From: Hyphomicrobiales bacterium
GTDB lineage: Bacteria > Pseudomonadota > Alphaproteobacteria > Rhizobiales > Rhizobiaceae
NCBI GenBank assembly: GCA_900471815.1
Contig: UICE01000001.1
Coordinates: 62,001 to 126,000 of the forward strand
Direction: 5' to 3'
DNA: 64,000 bases
Shown here piece after piece: positions 47,756-55,324 of this stretch. The notes under the pieces were generated by a model. That model did no database searches and was not told the DNA's origin. It worked only from the letters and a program-made list of their open reading frames with translations. The position numbers and the translations under genes are program-made. The first letter of the stretch is position 1; every line of letters starts with the position of its first letter.

Positions 47756-48718
47756 ATGGCATTGCCGGAAATTCTGAAGAAAAACCTGCGGATTCCGGTT
47801 GTCGGAGCGCCCTTATTCATCATTTCCCATCCGGCTTTGGTCATTGCGCAGTGCAAGGCTGGCATTGTCGGCTCCTTCCCCGCGCTCAATGCAAGGCCGG
47901 AAGCTCAGCTTGATGAATGGCTGGCGGAAATCACCGAGGCTCTGCGCGACCATGACGAGAAGAACCCGGACAGCCCCGCCGCGCCTTTTGCGGTCAATCA
48001 AATCGTCCACCGCTCCAATAAGCGACTAGAACATGACCTGACCATGTGCGTGAAATACAAGGTGCCTATTGTCATCTCGTCGCTGGGCGCAGTTCCCGAG
48101 GTAAATGACGCGATCCATTCCTATGGCGGCATTGTCCTGCATGACATCATCAACAACCGCCACGCAAACTCCGCCATCCGCAAGGGCGCCGATGGGCTGA
48201 TTGCCGTTGCTGCCGGTGCAGGCGGCCATGCGGGCCCGCTCTCCCCCTTCGCGCTTGTACAGGAAATCCGCGAATGGTTTGACGGCCCGCTGCTGCTTTC
48301 CGGCGCTATAGCCACAGGCAAGGCCGTGCTGGCCGCGCAGGCCATGGGCGCAGACCTTGCCTATATCGGCTCCTCCTTCATCGCCACTGAAGAAGCGCGC
48401 GCTGTTGACGACTACAAACAGATGATTGTCGATAGCGCCTCTTCCGATATTGTCTATTCCAACTATTTCACCGGCATTCACGGCAATTATCTGAAACCAT
48501 CCATCGCCAAATCGGGCATGGACCCGGACCATTTGCCCGAAGCCGACCCTTCCAAGATGGATTTCGAAGCGGCGACCACCGGCGCAAAAGCCTGGAAAGA
48601 CATATGGGGTTGCGGCCAGGGCATCGGCGCAATCAAACAGATTGTTCCGGCAGGCGAACTCGTCGCGCGGCTTGAGCGGGAATATAAGGAAGCCAAGGCA
48701 GCGCTCTGCGCCGCCTAA
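47756..48718 (+). CDS. Nitronate monooxygenase-like flavoenzyme
   Basis: A 320-residue FMN TIM-barrel protein of the 2-nitropropane dioxygenase/FabK superfamily. Recognisable parts are RIPVVGAPLFIISHPALVIAQ, GADGLIAVAAGAGGHAGPLSPFALV with the catalytic-histidine region, and GPLLLSGAIATGKAVLAAQAMGADLAYIGSSF for the FMN phosphate site. ATG 47756 has GGGAGG five nt upstream. The enzyme may oxidise nitronates, but the operator shared with the fatty-acid operon suggests a role in acyl-CoA or branched-chain metabolism. It overlaps the convergent GNAT gene by 4 nt. Confidence 0.87.
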   Translation: MALPEILKKNLRIPVVGAPLFIISHPALVIAQCKAGIVGSFPALNARPEAQLDEWLAEITEALRDHDEKNPDSPAAPFAVNQIVHRSNKRLEHDLTMCVKYKVPIVISSLGAVPEVNDAIHSYGGIVLHDIINNRHANSAIRKGADGLIAVAAGAGGHAGPLSPFALVQEIREWFDGPLLLSGAIATGKAVLAAQAMGADLAYIGSSFIATEEARAVDDYKQMIVDSASSDIVYSNYFTGIHGNYLKPSIAKSGMDPDHLPEADPSKMDFEAATTGAKAWKDIWGCGQGIGAIKQIVPAGELVARLEREYKEAKAALCAA

Positions 48719-49233
48719 CGCGCAGCCGCCCTGTCCAGGACGATCTGCATAAATGTCAGATCAAGCCATTTGCCGAATTTGGTTCCTACTTCCGGCAGAT
48801 GGCCGACCACCTGAAAGCCAAGTTTTTCATGCAGGCGGATGGAAGCTTCGTTGCCGGATTCAATACCGGCAACCATTACGTGCTTGCCCAGCTCGCGCGC
48901 TTTTTCAATCAACGCCAGCATGAGCATCTTGCCGATACCACCGCCACGCGCAGTCTTATGGACATAGACCGAATGTTCCACCGTGTGGCGATAGCCCTCA
49001 AAGGCTCGCCAATCGCCAAACGATGCATAGCCGGTGACTTGCCCCTCATTATTGACACTGACAAGCACGGGGGAACTCTTTGTCTGCCGGTCGAGAAGCC
49101 AAGCCTTGCGATTATCGAGATCGACCAGCGTCTCATTCCAGATTGCCGTCGTGTTGAGCACAGCATCATTGTATATTTCCAGGATAATTGGGAGATCCGA
49201 TTCCACAGCCGCACGCACAATCACAACTTGCAC
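48715..49233 (-). CDS. GNAT N-acetyltransferase, phosphinothricin-acetyltransferase type
   Basis: A 172-residue acetyltransferase of the Pat/Bar/MnaT group, which acetylates amino acids such as methionine sulfone, methionine sulfoximine or phosphinothricin. The family pattern is IRAAVESDLPIILEIYNDAV-like at the start, EHSVYVHKTARGGGIGKMLM with the acetyl-CoA pyrophosphate loop, and GNEASIRLHEKLGFQVVGHL. Several GTG codons (49233, 49224, others) could start it; GTG 49224 has AAAGGTG upstream. It is divergent from the XRE-cupin regulator with about 30 nt between, so the regulator probably controls it. Confidence 0.9.
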   Translation of the reverse strand: MQVVIVRAAVESDLPIILEIYNDAVLNTTAIWNETLVDLDNRKAWLLDRQTKSSPVLVSVNNEGQVTGYASFGDWRAFEGYRHTVEHSVYVHKTARGGGIGKMLMLALIEKARELGKHVMVAGIESGNEASIRLHEKLGFQVVGHLPEVGTKFGKWLDLTFMQIVLDRAAAR

Positions 49234-49256
49234 CTTTAATATTTGTCTACTATAAT
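49228..49256 (+). promoter_or_regulatory. Strong promoter giving a probably leaderless XRE-cupin transcript
   Basis: TTGCAC (49228-49233), a 17-nt spacer, and the consensus -10 TATAAT (49251-49256). The expected transcription start falls at or next to 49263, the A of the start ATG. The promoter overlaps the 5' end of the divergent GNAT gene. Confidence 0.6.
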
Positions 49257-49262
49257 TTTATT

Positions 49263-49832
49263 ATGTCTCATAAAATAGATAATGTCGATCAAAAAATTGG
49301 CTCCCGCATCCGCATAGAACGGGAAGCACGCGGCTGGTCTCTGACAGAACTTGCACAAAAATCCGGCGTCTCCCGCGCCATGATCAATAAGGTGGAACGC
49401 GGCCAGAGCAGCCCGACAGCCATGCTGATGGCGCGGTTTTCCGGCGCCTTTGGGTTGAGTATGTCAACATTGATGGCGCGAGCGGAAATGCAGGCGGGGC
49501 GCTTGCTGCGTCGTGGTGACCAACCCATATGGACCGACCCGGAAAGCGGCTATACTCGGCGCCATGTCTCGCCCGTCTCGGACCTTCCCATGGACGTGGT
49601 TCATATCGACCTGCCGCCACAGACGCGTGTGCCGCTGCCTGCCTCGGCCTATATTTTCCTGCGCCAGTTGATCTGGGTTCTTGGCGGGACACTGACCTTC
49701 ATCGAGGGGGAGACGACCCACACCTTGCAAGAAGGCGATTGCCTTGAGCTTGGCACCCCCAGCGACTGCGTGTTCGCCAATGAGACGAATGCGCCCTGCC
49801 GCTATGCCGTGATCGTGCTGAGCAAGCGCTAG
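49263..49832 (+). CDS. XRE-family regulator with C-terminal cupin domain
   Basis: A 189-residue transcription factor with an XRE helix-turn-helix (about 12-65: IGSRIRIEREARGWSLTELA, SGVSRAMINKVERGQSSPTAM) and a cupin sensor domain (about 115-189: LPASAYIFLRQLIWVLGGTL, TLQEGDCLELGTPSDCVF). This layout is common in repressors that control a neighbouring metabolic or acetyltransferase gene. ATG 49263 is chosen because the frame extension to 49188 lies inside the GNAT gene. No ribosome-binding site fits, in line with leaderless initiation. Confidence 0.9.
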   Translation: MSHKIDNVDQKIGSRIRIEREARGWSLTELAQKSGVSRAMINKVERGQSSPTAMLMARFSGAFGLSMSTLMARAEMQAGRLLRRGDQPIWTDPESGYTRRHVSPVSDLPMDVVHIDLPPQTRVPLPASAYIFLRQLIWVLGGTLTFIEGETTHTLQEGDCLELGTPSDCVFANETNAPCRYAVIVLSKR

Positions 49833-50002
49833 AGTGCACTGACGAGAGGGCTTGCCGCTTGTTCACGCATAAAGGGATTGTGGGTATTTGCGTCAAAGCT
49901 GGCATCGCAAGGCTTGCAATTTAGCCACAATGACGATATCAGGCGCGTCATCCACGGCCGATCAAGTTTGGCCGCTTTTGGATCAGGGAAACCAGCGTTC
50001 CC

Positions 50003-50078
50003 GCCGCTTTAGCTCAGTTGGTAGAGCACATCATTCGTAATGATGGGGTCCTCGGTTCGATTCCGGGAAGCGGCACCA
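50003..50078 (+). tRNA. tRNA-Thr (anticodon CGT), CCA encoded
   Basis: A 76-nt cloverleaf: acceptor GCCGCTT/AAGCGGC, D-arm GCTC..GAGC, anticodon stem CATCA/TGATG with loop TTCGTAA and anticodon CGT (50036-50038), T-loop TTCGATT, discriminator A and encoded CCA. It reads ACG codons. The A+T-richer gene pair begins about 100 nt downstream. Confidence 0.96.
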
Positions 50079-50185
50079 TTACTGTAACAATTTGCATTAT
50101 TCGCACTCAAATTTTGCATGAGAGACTATCCGAGTTACAAATGAATTCCGGCTTCGCCCAAGAATAGACGACAAATCTATTCTCT

Positions 50186-50758
50186 TTAATTCTCCCATGG
50201 CTGTACGGGAGATAAAGCAGGCGCTTTAAGATTTGCAGACCTCATCTCCGCCAATCTATTTTCTGCTTCTTTCTTTTCTAGATCATTCGTCTCGCGATCT
50301 ACCGCATCATCAATCAATTTGCGCTGAAGTTTAATAATATCATAGTCACGCCATACCACGTAGGCCATCCTATAGACTGCAAGAAGGACAGTACCCACAA
50401 AAGCGGCAACAAAGATTGATTGCAATTGCGATGGCAAAGCGATTGCATCCTTAGGGCCTAATCCGCTCGCAACAATCAACATCAAAATCGCGAATGCATT
50501 GATTGCAAGGACACCTATATATTCTAATGAAAGCCCTTCAATGGCTGATGTGATGCGCTTACGGTCGCTGCCTGTCAAACTCTTCCAATCGAGAGTCGGC
50601 ATACCGCGGTTTAATCGGACAAACACAGCGGCAGCCATAATTGATAAGCAGACAACTATTGGCGGGAAAACATTAAATAGCCTAGCGACATCTATCTGCC
50701 ATCCCGCGATGACAGCTACAGACGTCAGTATAAAGATAATCAACACATGCTTGACCAT
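50186..50758 (-). CDS. Four-helix membrane protein, second gene of an unrecognised coupled pair
   Basis: A 190-residue protein with four hydrophobic helices (about 4-22, 28-50, 80-101 and 114-136) and a charged helical cytoplasmic tail (about 140-175: KLIDDAVDRETNDLEKKEAE). No named family is recognised. It is coupled to the preceding gene by TAATG. Base composition is visibly A+T-richer than the flanking DNA. A small four-helix membrane partner following a soluble protein recalls lambda RexB after RexA, an ion-channel effector of phage exclusion. This is a structural analogy only, with no demonstrated homology. Confidence 0.8.
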   Translation of the reverse strand: MVKHVLIIFILTSVAVIAGWQIDVARLFNVFPPIVVCLSIMAAAVFVRLNRGMPTLDWKSLTGSDRKRITSAIEGLSLEYIGVLAINAFAILMLIVASGLGPKDAIALPSQLQSIFVAAFVGTVLLAVYRMAYVVWRDYDIIKLQRKLIDDAVDRETNDLEKKEAENRLAEMRSANLKAPALSPVQPWEN

Positions 50759-51837
50759 TAGGGCTTTATCATACCATCCTGAACAAAACGGGAATAGACT
50801 GTTTGTAGTTGGTCGGCCACATTGTTAAAATCAAGTAAGTTTGAACCACTTTGAGATAGCTCAAAGGGCATTGTCATTCGTAAAATCGCATCTCCATCAG
50901 AAATTTTCCCGCCCTTTCCTTCTATCAAAACGGTTCCATCTGTAAGATCGGCGAGCTCATTTGTAAGTTCTTTCAACTTCGCTTTAGATTCTTGGGTTCT
51001 ACGACCACGAACTCTAACTGAAGCGTCAACAGCAAGGTATTCTTCGTCACCTAGGCTTGCAACAAGGGACTTCGCCTTCGCTTTCCCAAGTAACGCCTCG
51101 ACAATGGGATACGCCTGCTTAAACTCTACAAATCTGTCTGCTATTTTTCGGCTCGTTCTTACCTGCTTTATCTCACCTTCAACTGGCACTGTATTGACGA
51201 CGAATTGAGGCGTAGAACCACCCTTTACTCGAAGATTGCGGATATCGCCGATATCGCCTGAAATCTTCGATTTATCGAGTTCAGCTTGCAAAACGAACTT
51301 ATCGCCGTCTGGGATACTGGTTGGCTTCCCCCTAAGCAGCCAATCAAAATATCCATGCATTAAGGCTGGTGACATTGATTGAGTTTTTACAAAAAGAAGG
51401 TGATTTCCAATCGCAAGCCAATAAGCCATGCCGCGAATAAATTGCGAACCTTCTGGTGCCTCTCTCTCTTGAAGATCATAAATCTCAGCAGTTGTAATGT
51501 CAGATAACTCTACTTTACTTGCCTTTTGTTCAAGTAAGGCTTGAATTCCCTTCGAATCAACTAAACACATTTCTCCAAACACAGCGCTATTTAAGTCAGC
51601 AACTCGGTTTAATATAACTTGCTGCTTTAACCCTTCTGAGCTTTGATAAATACGATCCTGAATTCGTATCCAAAGCGGAATATCGGATTTATCTTTTGTA
51701 CCCAAAACCGAACGGCAACAACTCTCAAAATTTAAAGAAAGTGGCGTCCCATCGGTCTTTTGTACAAATCGATAGTGCACCATGTGATATGCTGTAGCCA
51801 AGATTACTGCCCCTATATTTGCAATGCCCATCGTCAT
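50758..51837 (-). CDS. Unrecognised soluble protein, first gene of the coupled pair
   Basis: A 359-residue protein with no family I can name. After a short hydrophobic N-terminus comes a mixed alpha/beta region (SLNFESCCRSVLGTKD, VADLNSAVFGEMCLV, FIRGMAYWLAIGNHLLFVKTQ, LMHGYFDWLLRGK). The C-terminal half has helix-strand-helix repeats (IVEALLGKAKAKSLVASLGD, LAVDASVRVRGRRTQESKAK, TDGTVLIEGKGGKISDGDAIL). The order of elements resembles lambda RexA. ATG 51837 or ATG 51783 (MVHYRFVQKT) may be the start; neither has a good ribosome-binding site. It reads on into the membrane-protein gene (TAATG). Confidence 0.8.
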   Translation of the reverse strand: MTMGIANIGAVILATAYHMVHYRFVQKTDGTPLSLNFESCCRSVLGTKDKSDIPLWIRIQDRIYQSSEGLKQQVILNRVADLNSAVFGEMCLVDSKGIQALLEQKASKVELSDITTAEIYDLQEREAPEGSQFIRGMAYWLAIGNHLLFVKTQSMSPALMHGYFDWLLRGKPTSIPDGDKFVLQAELDKSKISGDIGDIRNLRVKGGSTPQFVVNTVPVEGEIKQVRTSRKIADRFVEFKQAYPIVEALLGKAKAKSLVASLGDEEYLAVDASVRVRGRRTQESKAKLKELTNELADLTDGTVLIEGKGGKISDGDAILRMTMPFELSQSGSNLLDFNNVADQLQTVYSRFVQDGMIKP

Positions 51838-51982
51838 ACAAAACGGCTTTCACAAAAAAGGCGAGTGGAATCTTCTCGTCCCCTGCGCAGAAACTCTAAA
51901 TCGCTTTAATGAGTTCAATTCCGGTGTGAACAGGCTTTGCCAAACGTGTTCTCGCGAACAGTTTTCTGCACCATAATATTAC

Positions 51983-52282
51983 TCACATTTGCCGTCGTTT
52001 GATCGCCTTCCGCACACGATACCAATAGGCCTGCTCCGCGCCATCACTACGATACCACGCGCGCTCGTGCCGGGCGAAAGCCTCTTGCTCCGGGTCTGGA
52101 TAGCTATCGATAATGTCTCTAGCTACGCGGTTGATTTCGGTTGAGGGAATTAATCTCGGCTCGACGGCATCCGTCCAGACTACCCACAATAACAAGCCTA
52201 TGAATATGAGCAGTTGGCCGCAGAAAAAAGCAAACAAGAGCCAGCATACAACTTCAAGCATGAGACCAATCATGAAATTCAT
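51983..52282 (-). CDS. Small hypothetical membrane protein
   Basis: A 99-residue protein. Two closely spaced hydrophobic segments (about 4-20 and 21-38) are followed by a polar, arginine-rich tail (RHERAWYRSDGAEQAYWYRVRKAIKRR). No family is recognised. It lies 145 nt upstream of the coupled pair on the same strand, and may or may not belong to it. It is divergent from the XRE regulator. Confidence 0.65.
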   Translation of the reverse strand: MNFMIGLMLEVVCWLLFAFFCGQLLIFIGLLLWVVWTDAVEPRLIPSTEINRVARDIIDSYPDPEQEAFARHERAWYRSDGAEQAYWYRVRKAIKRRQM

Positions 52283-52337
52283 AAGAACCTGAGATAAGTT
52301 TTATCTAAAAAAAGAACTTATACATCTTATTTTTAAG

Positions 52338-52362
52338 AATCCATAGTTCCTATCTATGGATT
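52338..52362. promoter_or_regulatory. Inverted repeat before the XRE gene
   Basis: AATCCATAG and CTATGGATT form 9-bp perfect arms around 7 nt, in the short divergent gap and 30 nt before the XRE start. Its size and place suit an autorepressor operator. Confidence 0.5.
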
Positions 52363-52392
52363 TAGCAAGCTGCATGTCGCTCTTTCGAGCGC

Positions 52393-52719
52393 ATGGAACT
52401 TCAACGCCTCTTCGGCGCGAATGTGCGTCATCATCGTAGAGCAAAGGGCTGGACGCTTGAGCGTCTTGCGGAATTGGTCGGCGTCTCCCAAGAGACCATT
52501 GGCAAAATTGAGCGTGGGAAAGCCGCGCCGCTTTTCGAAACTGCCGATAAGATTGCGAAGGCGCTAGGCGTACCAGCTCCAGTTCTGTTCGGAGCTGACA
52601 CCGCTCCCGGTGCAGGCGAACGAGCAAGGCTCCTTACCGATATTCATCGGACTCTTTCGAGCATGAACGAAGAACAGCTTAGCCGCGCCGCAAAAGTGTT
52701 AAAAGCCTTTATGGGGTAA
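52393..52719 (+). CDS. XRE-family HTH regulator
   Basis: A 108-residue protein. The CI/Cro-type helix-turn-helix (about 5-60: FGANVRHHRRAKGWTLERLA, LVGVSQETIGKIERGKAAP) is followed by a linker and a C-terminal helix. Regulators of this kind often control accessory or defence genes. The flanking A+T-rich divergent genes would be natural targets. No ribosome-binding site is obvious; a CGCTC/GAGCG hairpin touches the start codon. The function is inferred from the domain only. Confidence 0.87.
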   Translation: MELQRLFGANVRHHRRAKGWTLERLAELVGVSQETIGKIERGKAAPLFETADKIAKALGVPAPVLFGADTAPGAGERARLLTDIHRTLSSMNEEQLSRAAKVLKAFMG

Positions 52720-52884
52720 CTTTTAAAGTTTGCTGCCAAACTGCGCGCTTCTCATGGTCGTCAGAGCACGCAAGTAGCTAATGCCAGTATTGGCGGGCCA
52801 AGCCTGCCTCTGACGAGCTCTGAGGCCGTCTGAGCACCTATGGCTGTGGTAAAGGCAAGCGTAGCGTTAATGCTCTTCCGCTGA

Positions 52885-53463
52885 TTACTTCGTTAGTTTG
52901 GCAATCTGGCTGCTGATGATTGCGATGAACAATCCGGGATCGTCAAAAGCCCTTGCAGAGAGCATAGCCCCATGAACCGAAGCCATCAGCATTTGGGCCT
53001 CCTCTTCCGGGGACCTGTTCAACCGGAACAGACCCTGCTCCGCTCCTGCGCTCAGCACCGCCGCAAGCCATGTTGCGAGGCTTTGGAAATGGGCGCGCAC
53101 GCGCGAGGCGACCTCATCGGGCAGCATTTGCATCTCACCAGCCAGCATCGCGCAGACGCAAAAGGGCTGCGAGGCATCGCGGATGCATGTGTCCCAGTAA
53201 CGCAAATAGGCCTGTAACTGTTCGTCAGGGCTAGCAACCTGGCTTCGCAGCGAGCTCAAACCCGCCTCAGCCTGCCCCCGGTAACGGTCCACCAGCACGG
53301 CGACCAGTTCGGCCTTTGTCGGAAAGTGATGGTGGATACTCGCCTTTCGGATGCCTATTGCAGCCGAAATATCGGCATAGCTGAATCCGTTATAGCCCCC
53401 CGCGACAATGAGAGACTGCGCGATGTCGAGAATCTTTTCTGAGGTGGAAGCCATTGATTTCAT
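52885..53463 (-). CDS. TetR/AcrR-family repressor
   Basis: A 192-residue TetR-type regulator with an N-terminal helix-turn-helix (about 8-50: ILDIAQSLIVAGGYNGFSYA, ISAAIGIRKASIHHHFPTKA) and a helical ligand domain with TetR_C-like RYWDTCIRDASQPFCVCAMLAGE. It resembles regulators of YcdC or NemR type. It is divergent from the DUF308 membrane gene, and the two palindromes in the gap are its likely operators; one abuts its own start codon. Confidence 0.92.
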   Translation of the reverse strand: MKSMASTSEKILDIAQSLIVAGGYNGFSYADISAAIGIRKASIHHHFPTKAELVAVLVDRYRGQAEAGLSSLRSQVASPDEQLQAYLRYWDTCIRDASQPFCVCAMLAGEMQMLPDEVASRVRAHFQSLATWLAAVLSAGAEQGLFRLNRSPEEEAQMLMASVHGAMLSARAFDDPGLFIAIISSQIAKLTK

Positions 53464-53469
53464 AAGCTC

Positions 53470-53487
53470 GCCTACCTTCTGGTAGGC
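53470..53487. promoter_or_regulatory. TetR operator 1 (at the repressor gene)
   Basis: GCCTACC-TTCT-GGTAGGC, a perfect inverted repeat 7 nt upstream of the tetR-type start codon. It shares the CCTAC/GTAGG core with the second palindrome and suggests autorepression. Confidence 0.65.
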
Positions 53488-53544
53488 TGGATGTCAAGAC
53501 CATGCGCCGCCGCCCCTTTCACAATGAGGTGTTCAGAAACAGGG

Positions 53545-53577
53545 TTGACTCTCGATTGTTACCTTCCTACTAGTAGG
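53545..53577 (+). promoter_or_regulatory. Promoter and TetR operator 2 of the DUF308 gene
   Basis: TTGACT (53545-53550), a 17-nt spacer and TACTAG (53568-53573) form a promoter. The palindrome CCTACTAGTAGG (53566-53577) covers the -10, an arrangement for direct repression by the adjacent TetR-type protein. Confidence 0.65.
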
Positions 53578-53601
53578 TAGATTTTAAACAGGGAAACGCC
53601 C

Positions 53602-54159
53602 ATGCAAACTCAACCTTCAACCCCGTCCAACTGGCTGCGAAACTATTATTTCACACGCGCCATCTTCTCTGTCGCGTGGGTTACCGCCGCCATTCTTTTC
53701 AACGCGCAATCCTCTTTCGTCGTGCTTCTGCTCGTCATCTATCCGGCATGGGATGCGCTCGCCAATCTGGTTGATGCCCGTGTCAATGGCGGCTTGAAAG
53801 CCAATCCGTCTCAAGGGTTCAATGTCGTGGTCAGCACGATAACAACCATCGCCATTATCCTTGCTGTCAGCAACAGCATGTATGCGGTTCTGGCCGTGTT
53901 CGGCGTTTGGGCGATCTTTTCAGGTTTGTTGCAGTTAAATACGGGTCTGAGGCGCTGGCGTTCTTATGGCGCGCAATGGCCGATGATCCTGAGCGGCGCA
54001 CAATCGGCCCTTGCCGGTGGCTTCATGATCAGCCAATCCATCGGCACTGTGGTGCCGACGATTCTGGAAATCGTTCCCTATGCAGCCTTTGGCGCGTTCT
54101 ATTTCCTGCTTGCGGCAATCTGGCTTGTCGTCACAGTCTATCGCAAAGCAGAGGCGTAG
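53602..54159 (+). CDS. DUF308 (HdeD-like) membrane protein
   Basis: A 185-residue inner-membrane protein with about six helices in three hairpins, the DUF308/HdeD arrangement: YYFTRAIFSVAWVTAAILF, VVLLLVIYPAWDALANLVDA, YAVLAVFGVWAIFSGLLQL and a terminal YAAFGAFYFLLAAIWLVV. HdeD of E. coli is linked to acid resistance; the role here is unknown. It is under the control of the divergent TetR-type repressor, with the operator over its -10 box. Confidence 0.88.
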   Translation: MQTQPSTPSNWLRNYYFTRAIFSVAWVTAAILFNAQSSFVVLLLVIYPAWDALANLVDARVNGGLKANPSQGFNVVVSTITTIAIILAVSNSMYAVLAVFGVWAIFSGLLQLNTGLRRWRSYGAQWPMILSGAQSALAGGFMISQSIGTVVPTILEIVPYAAFGAFYFLLAAIWLVVTVYRKAEA

Positions 54160-54264
54160 GTGTCGTCGCTCTCTATTTGCGATCTGATAAAGCTTAGCTG
54201 TCCTGTTAAGCACAGACCTAAACCAGACGTGCCGTCGCGCAGTAGCAATGCGGGCAAAAAATTG

Positions 54265-54297
54265 GCCGGGCAGGCGCAGTCTATGCGCCTGCCCGGC
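54265..54297 (-). terminator. Intrinsic terminator of yegP
   Basis: A perfect 14-bp stem (GCCGGGCAGGCGCA / TGCGCCTGCCCGGC) with a 5-nt loop. On the minus strand CAATTTTTTG follows, giving the U-run. It lies 16 nt after the yegP stop. Confidence 0.9.
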
Positions 54298-54313
54298 ACC
54301 ATATAATATAGGC

Positions 54314-54490
54314 TTAGCTTATGTCTTCGACAGGAGCGCTTGGACCATTTTTCTTGATTGAATCAATGGCGTTTTGCGCGCTGGACTTGGATGTATAACC
54401 CTCGGTCGAGAACATCACTTCGCTGTTATATTTAAAGCGAACGCGAAACTCGCCAGCTTTGTCTTTATAAATTTCGAACTTGTGGGCCAA
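54314..54490 (-). CDS. YegP (DUF1508)-family small protein
   Basis: A 58-residue protein too short for most gene callers' cut-offs here. The translation starts at TTG 54490 as L/M-AHKFEIYKDKAGEFRVRF, continues with KYNSEVMFSTEGYTSKSSA and AIDSIKKNGPSAP, and ends VEDIS. This is the single DUF1508 repeat: E. coli YegP has two. The repeat folds as a small alpha/beta unit of unknown function. AAGGAAG lies 7 nt upstream of TTG, a good ribosome-binding site. A strong terminator follows. The frame on the opposite strand over this region is a shadow. Confidence 0.88.
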   Translation of the reverse strand: MAHKFEIYKDKAGEFRVRFKYNSEVMFSTEGYTSKSSAQNAIDSIKKNGPSAPVEDIS

Positions 54491-54619
54491 AATATAGCTT
54501 CCTTTTGCAAGCGTGAATCACACAACCTCAACGTGCCATTTGCAAAGACTATTGACAAGGGTTGCATTGGTGCCAGTCTCCCCTCGGCTTGGCCGACCTA
54601 TCTGCCATTCAAACAAACA

Positions 54620-55267
54620 ATGAGCGCCATTATGAACACTGCGAGTGACGCCCGTTTCTGGGACCGATCTTCACGGAAATATGCGGCGGGCAAAATCGCA
54701 GATCAGGCCGGATATGAGCAAACGCTGGACCGGACCCGCGCTCTGTTACAGCCGGACGACAGAGTATTGGAGCTCGGCTGTGGCACAGGCACGACGGCGC
54801 TGCGGCTTGCGGGCAGTGTACAAGCCTATCTCGCGACAGATATTTCCAGCGAGATGATCGCGATTGCCGAAGGCAAGCGGGCAGCAGATCCCATTGCAGG
54901 GCTTTCCTTCCGCGTCACCACAGCCGAAGGATTGGCGCTCAGCGATGGCCCATACAACGCCGTTCTCGGTTTTAATTATCTCCATCTGGTCCGTGATCTG
55001 CCCGGCACGCTGCGCCATATCCATGCCTTGCTCGCGCCTGGCGGGCTGTTTATCTCCAAGACGCCCTGCGTCGGCGAGATGAACCCACTCATTCGGCTGG
55101 TCTTGCCGCTTATGCGAGCGGTCGGGCTTGCGCCCTACGCCGGTGTCTTCCGGGCTGCGGAGCTTAGCCAGATCATCAGCGCCGCTGGCTTTAGCATTCT
55201 TGCCTCGGAGAACCACGCAACCAAGGGAAATGACAATCGGCCCTATATCGTCGCGCGCAAGCAGTGA
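54620..55267 (+). CDS. Class I SAM-dependent methyltransferase
   Basis: A methyltransferase of about 215 residues. The SAM motif is LELGCGTGTTALRLA (about 50-64), followed by ATDISSEMIAIAE and the post-I motif. LLAPGGLFISKTPC is the strand-4/5 region. It resembles UbiE/phosphatidylethanolamine N-methyltransferase-like enzymes; the substrate is unknown. The frame extends to 54374, but that part is antisense to yegP, so ATG 54620 (MSAIMNTASD) or ATG 54632 is preferred. It is a single gene followed by tRNA-Gln on the other strand. Confidence 0.87.
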   Translation: MSAIMNTASDARFWDRSSRKYAAGKIADQAGYEQTLDRTRALLQPDDRVLELGCGTGTTALRLAGSVQAYLATDISSEMIAIAEGKRAADPIAGLSFRVTTAEGLALSDGPYNAVLGFNYLHLVRDLPGTLRHIHALLAPGGLFISKTPCVGEMNPLIRLVLPLMRAVGLAPYAGVFRAAELSQIISAAGFSILASENHATKGNDNRPYIVARKQ

Positions 55268-55324
55268 CCAGCGTGGTTGTCACGGTAGCGGGCGGGAGAA
55301 TTTGCATAATCGAGGATTGATATT

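Noticed and set aside
50003-50078. tRNA-Thr as a phage/island attachment site with a duplicated 3' end
   Set aside because: No second copy of the tRNA 3' end was seen in the following 5 kb and no integrase is present. Kept only as a weak island hypothesis.
52301-52627. Minus-strand frame of 108 codons overlapping the XRE gene
   Set aside because: It is the reverse shadow of a clear helix-turn-helix gene and its translation shows no domain.
54374-54619. N-terminal extension of the methyltransferase frame
   Set aside because: It is antisense to yegP and its translation is not methyltransferase-like.
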